From the NCBI GenBank assembly GCA_050045915.1, contig JBNGCR010000247.1, positions 1-6,585 on the forward strand: a DNA stretch of 6,585 bases, written 5' to 3'. Every line of letters starts with the position of its first letter. Position 1 is the first letter of the stretch. A model generated the notes under the pieces. That model did no database searches. It saw nothing but the letters and a program-made list of their open reading frames with translations, and was not told the origin of the DNA. Shown in pieces: positions 4,343 through 6,585 of this stretch. The translations under genes were made by a program, and so were the position numbers. Origin of the DNA: Limnospira sp050045915. Its GTDB lineage: Bacteria > Cyanobacteriota > Cyanobacteriia > Cyanobacteriales > Microcoleaceae.

Positions 4343-5776
4343 TTAGCACAAAACCCAGGTATCCTTACTGCCGCCCCCTTGGGAAGAATTGACCACCAGG
4401 GAACCTTTTTTCATGGCAACTCGGGTCAACCCGCCGGGGTGGACGTAAACCCCTTGGGAACCGTAGAGGATATAGGGCCGCAAATCGACGTGACAGCCCT
4501 CAAACGTATCGCCAAGAAGGGTCGGAACCCGCGACAGGGACAGGGTGGGTTGGGCGATGTAGTTGCGGGGGTTCGCCCGGATGCGTCCGGCAAATTCCTG
4601 GCGTTCTTCCTCCGTAGCTTGGGTACCCACCAGCATTCCGTAGCCCCCCGCCTCGTTGGCGGCTTTGACCACCAATTTGTCCAGGTTGGCGACCACATAC
4701 TCGAGTTGGTCGGGTTCCCAGCAGAGGTAGGTGGGGACATTGGGCAGCAGTTGGTCTTCGTCCAAATAGTAGCGGATCATTTGCGGGACGTAGGCGTAAA
4801 TCACCTTGTCGTCGGCAACCCCCGTCCCGAGGGCGTTGGCGAGGGCCACCCGGCCGTTACGGTAGACATCGGTGATGCCAGGGACCCCCAGGAGGGATTC
4901 GGGGTTGAACGTCAGGGGGTCGATGAAGGTATCGTCGATGCGACGGTAGATGACATCGACCCGCCGCAGGCCCTTGGTGGTCCGCATCTGGACGTAACCA
5001 TCGACGACAACCAAATCCCGCCCTTCCACCAATTCCACCCCCATCTGTTGGGCAAGGAAGGAATGTTCAAAATAGGCGGAATTGTAGATTCCCGGCGTCA
5101 GGACGACCACCGTCGGGTTGGAGATGTGGGAGGGGGCGAGGTTGAGGAGGGTGTCCAGGAGGTGGCCGGGGTATTCATCGACGGGTTGGATGCCCAGGGT
5201 GGCGAAAATTTGGGGGAAGGTGTTTTTCATCACCCGCCGGTTTTCGAGGACGTAGGAGACGCCGGAGGGGCAGCGCATATTATCTTCGAGGACGTACCAC
5301 TGGCCATCGCGATCGCGCACCAGGTCGGTTCCGGTAATATGGCACCAGATATCTTGGGGGGGCTTGAGTCCGATGCAGGGCTGGAGAAATCCTTTTGAGG
5401 AGGCGATCAAATCCATCGGTATCACGCCGTCTCGGACGATCTTCTGTTCCCCGTAAATGTCGGCGATGAACAGGTTGATGGCGTGGATTCTCTGCTTGAG
5501 TCCCTTTTCCAAATCGGCCCATTCCGAGGCGGAGACAATCCGGGGAATCATGTCGAAGGGCAGAATTCTCTCGGTCCCCTCGCTGTCGCTGTAGACGTTA
5601 AACGTCGCCCCCAATTTCATCATGGCACTTTTCGCCGCCTGCTGTCGTATCCGGATCTCGTCCGGCGACAGGGCGTTGAGTCGGTCGATTAACAGCTTGC
5701 CCTCGGGTCGAGGTTGTCCCTTGGCGACGAATAATTCATCGTAGAAGTCACCTGGATCGTAGGAATCAAATAGCAC
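4343..5776 (-). CDS. Circularly permuted ATP-grasp protein (COG2308 type)
   Basis: A 477-residue protein, the normal length for circularly permuted ATP-grasp proteins (formerly DUF404/DUF407). These are predicted ATP-dependent carboxylate-amine ligases that form an amide or peptide bond through an acyl phosphate. Conserved features in order: YDPGDFYDELF (6-16), LEDNMRCPSGVSYVLENR (163-180) with acidic metal/ATP residues E164, D165 and N166, VIYRRIDDTFIDPL (275-288), ANALGTGVADDK (313-324), VVKAANEAGGYGMLVG (369-384) with nucleotide-binding K371 and a glycine loop, RPYILYG (433-439), and NSSQGGGSKDTW (463-474). All expected blocks are present. The start is GTG (5774-5776): an in-frame TAA lies upstream, no alternative start precedes the conserved YDPGDFYDE, and GGGG lies about 8 nt before it. 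It is the first gene of the leftward cluster with alpha-E and transglutaminase genes, and follows a candidate NtcA promoter. Substrate unknown. Confidence 0.95.
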   Translation of the reverse strand: MLFDSYDPGDFYDELFVAKGQPRPEGKLLIDRLNALSPDEIRIRQQAAKSAMMKLGATFNVYSDSEGTERILPFDMIPRIVSASEWADLEKGLKQRIHAINLFIADIYGEQKIVRDGVIPMDLIASSKGFLQPCIGLKPPQDIWCHITGTDLVRDRDGQWYVLEDNMRCPSGVSYVLENRRVMKNTFPQIFATLGIQPVDEYPGHLLDTLLNLAPSHISNPTVVVLTPGIYNSAYFEHSFLAQQMGVELVEGRDLVVVDGYVQMRTTKGLRRVDVIYRRIDDTFIDPLTFNPESLLGVPGITDVYRNGRVALANALGTGVADDKVIYAYVPQMIRYYLDEDQLLPNVPTYLCWEPDQLEYVVANLDKLVVKAANEAGGYGMLVGTQATEEERQEFAGRIRANPRNYIAQPTLSLSRVPTLLGDTFEGCHVDLRPYILYGSQGVYVHPGGLTRVAMKKGSLVVNSSQGGGSKDTWVLC

Positions 5777-5808
5777 TGGTTTTGCCCCAACTGCTCTAAC
5801 TTAATCTG

Positions 5809-5852
5809 ATGATAAGGGGTTATCTTGTCCGAGAAACTGTAACGGATGATAC
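5809..5852 (-). promoter_or_regulatory. Candidate NtcA-activated (class II) promoter of the ATP-grasp cluster
   Basis: GTA-N8-TAC, the core consensus of the nitrogen regulator NtcA, is present without mismatch at 5839-5852 (minus strand GTATCATCCGTTAC). It is followed after 24 nt by TATCAT (5809-5814), which fits both the -10 consensus and the TA-N3-T form of NtcA promoters. No -35 box is seen, as expected for class II activation. Transcription would start near 5802, placing the site centre near -43 and leaving a ~25-nt leader to the GTG start. Known NtcA promoters have nearly this geometry; 24 nt is at the long end of the spacing. The motif is seen; binding is inferred. Confidence 0.5.
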
Positions 5853-5980
5853 TGATTTTCAGCCTTCTTTGGGGCGGTGTCGGTCTTCTGCCGGCAAAAT
5901 TGCACGTCCTACCGAGTCGGAACAGCCGATCGGGGTCAAAAACAGCCGCAACGCCACCGATTTGCCATCCAACTGTTTGT

Positions 5981-6010
5981 GTTACATTGAAATCACTCGG
6001 TCTTTATATT
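5981..6010 (+). promoter_or_regulatory. Candidate promoter of the zinc-ribbon membrane protein gene
   Basis: GTTACA (5981-5986; four of six -35 bases) is followed after 18 bp by TATATT (6005-6010; five of six -10 bases). Transcription would start near 6017, giving a leader of about 77 nt to the ATG at 6094. The region is AT-rich compared with its surroundings. An overlapping alternative, TTGAAA with TTTAAA at 18-bp spacing, is weaker in the -10 box. Confidence 0.35.
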
Positions 6011-6093
6011 TTTAAATACATCGATCCGATTTAGCCTGAAAAAATCATTAAGAATTTCACTCTGGTCTATTGTCTCGAACGTCAGTTGTCAAT

Positions 6094-6585
6094 ATGCAAA
6101 TCTCCCCCAACGGAAACAATCGTCTCACCTATGACGGCATTTACCCCTGTCCGGTCTGCCGTTGCGGCCAAATTTCCAACCTGACTCTGACCGAAGCTTT
6201 TGGCTGCGACCTTTGCCGCCATATTCTGACCATCGAACCGGAACGGCAACGCATCAAAATGATCGACCGCGACCCGCCTTTGATCTGGCGGTGGAACGGG
6301 ACGACCTGGAAAGGCGAACATATCGGAAATTTGGAGTTAAGCTGGTTCTACTGGGTGGCGGCGTTGATTTTGGTCGTCTTTCCCCCGACCCTGATCGGGG
6401 CCTCCGCCGTCATCTTCCCCCCCGCGTCCGGAACCGAGTGGACGTGGTTTCCTCTGGTGTGGACGGGGGTGGCGTTTGTCTCCCACCTGGTTTTGGTGCT
6501 CTGGCTGATCGCCGAGGCCTACCAGTTCCCGTTCTGGCTGTTTTTGAAAACTCGCTGGCGACAAATTAGGACAATTAATAATTAA
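6094..6585 (+). CDS. Conserved cyanobacterial protein: N-terminal double-CxxC module plus two membrane helices
   Basis: A 163-residue protein whose stop codon is the last three bases of the window. The N-terminal soluble part carries CPVC (residues 19-22, with a further C24) and CDLC (38-41), a four-cysteine arrangement expected to bind zinc or another metal as a ribbon or knuckle. A Trp-rich segment, LIWRWNGTTWKG, follows (about 63-74). Two hydrophobic segments (about 84-109 and 119-143) should span the membrane, and the short tail is basic (KTRWRQIR), suggesting a cytoplasmic C-terminus. I recognise the LTYDGIYPCPVCR opening as typical of an uncharacterised family conserved in cyanobacteria, but know no function. 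The ATG at 6094 is preferred over a TTG at 6070 because the recognised sequence begins after it; neither has a Shine-Dalgarno sequence. It is divergent from the ATP-grasp cluster with its own promoter candidate. Confidence 0.8.
   Translation: MQISPNGNNRLTYDGIYPCPVCRCGQISNLTLTEAFGCDLCRHILTIEPERQRIKMIDRDPPLIWRWNGTTWKGEHIGNLELSWFYWVAALILVVFPPTLIGASAVIFPPASGTEWTWFPLVWTGVAFVSHLVLVLWLIAEAYQFPFWLFLKTRWRQIRTINN

Larger units (their letters stand above)
5777..6093. other. 317-bp divergent intergenic region
   Basis: Divides the leftward ATP-grasp cluster from the rightward zinc-ribbon gene. The left part (5802-5852) holds the NtcA-type promoter candidate. The right part (5981-6010) holds the promoter candidate for the membrane protein and an AT-rich leader. 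The middle (about 5855-5975) shows no gene, repeat or hairpin that I could support. Two short open frames cross it (from 5809 and 5846) but resemble nothing. Confidence 0.6.

Noticed and set aside
4379..5398. 339-codon open frame on the + strand
   Set aside because: It lies wholly antisense to the strongly conserved ATP-grasp gene, is full of Gly/Val/Asp/His low-complexity sequence and resembles no family. It is a by-product of the other strand's GC-rich codon use.
5809..6015. 68-codon frame across the divergent intergenic region
   Set aside because: It overlaps the -10 box of the leftward promoter candidate and shows no recognisable protein sequence.
5846..6034. 62-codon frame beginning MILIFSLLWGGVGLLPA, signal-peptide-like
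   Set aside because: The hydrophobic start is followed by sequence with no fold or family likeness, there is no Shine-Dalgarno sequence, and its start codon lies inside the NtcA-type site. Probably chance.

Overview
The window looks like chromosomal DNA of a cyanobacterium, probably a filamentous one. It has at least 14 copies of the cyanobacterial HIP1 octamer GCGATCGC, including an overlapping pair at 529-542. The proteins read as typical cyanobacterial versions of their families, and two kinds of low-complexity intergenic repeat common in cyanobacterial genomes are present. Assignment below phylum level is not possible from sequence reading alone.

Layout. (1) Positions 1-403 hold the 3' end of an atypical short-chain dehydrogenase gene on the + strand, cut off by the window edge. 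(2) A short spacer (404-550) carries a palindrome, a good sigma70-type promoter and a leader hairpin, followed by a MoxR-family AAA+ ATPase gene (551-1504, +). (3) A 149-bp spacer contains a CACAGAGG-type repeat, then a class II aldolase/adducin family gene (1654-2256, +). (4) Converging on it with only 2 bp between stop codons is a three-gene leftward cluster, 5776 to 2259. In transcription order it encodes a circularly permuted ATP-grasp protein (COG2308 type), an alpha-E domain protein (DUF403/COG2307 type) and a bacterial transglutaminase-like protein (COG1305 type). (5) A 317-bp divergent intergenic region contains a perfect GTA-N8-TAC NtcA-type site spaced correctly to a -10 box for the leftward cluster, and a separate rightward promoter candidate. 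(6) The window ends exactly at the stop codon of a conserved small membrane protein with an N-terminal double-CxxC zinc-ribbon-like module (6094-6585, +).

How the parts work together. The central cluster is the well-known but biochemically poorly understood association of a permuted ATP-grasp ligase, an alpha-E protein and a transglutaminase-fold enzyme. Comparative genomics predicts that it makes or processes a peptide or peptide-like modification. The most useful new observation is that the cluster promoter looks like a class II NtcA-activated promoter, which would place it under nitrogen control. A second point is the unusual 158-bp gap between the alpha-E and transglutaminase genes. In the sense RNA it carries a strong G-quadruplex motif directly after the alpha-E stop codon, then a perfect 11-bp hairpin framed by 12-bp direct repeats, so transglutaminase output may be set separately from the upstream genes. 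No tRNA, rRNA, CRISPR array, transposase or phage gene was seen.
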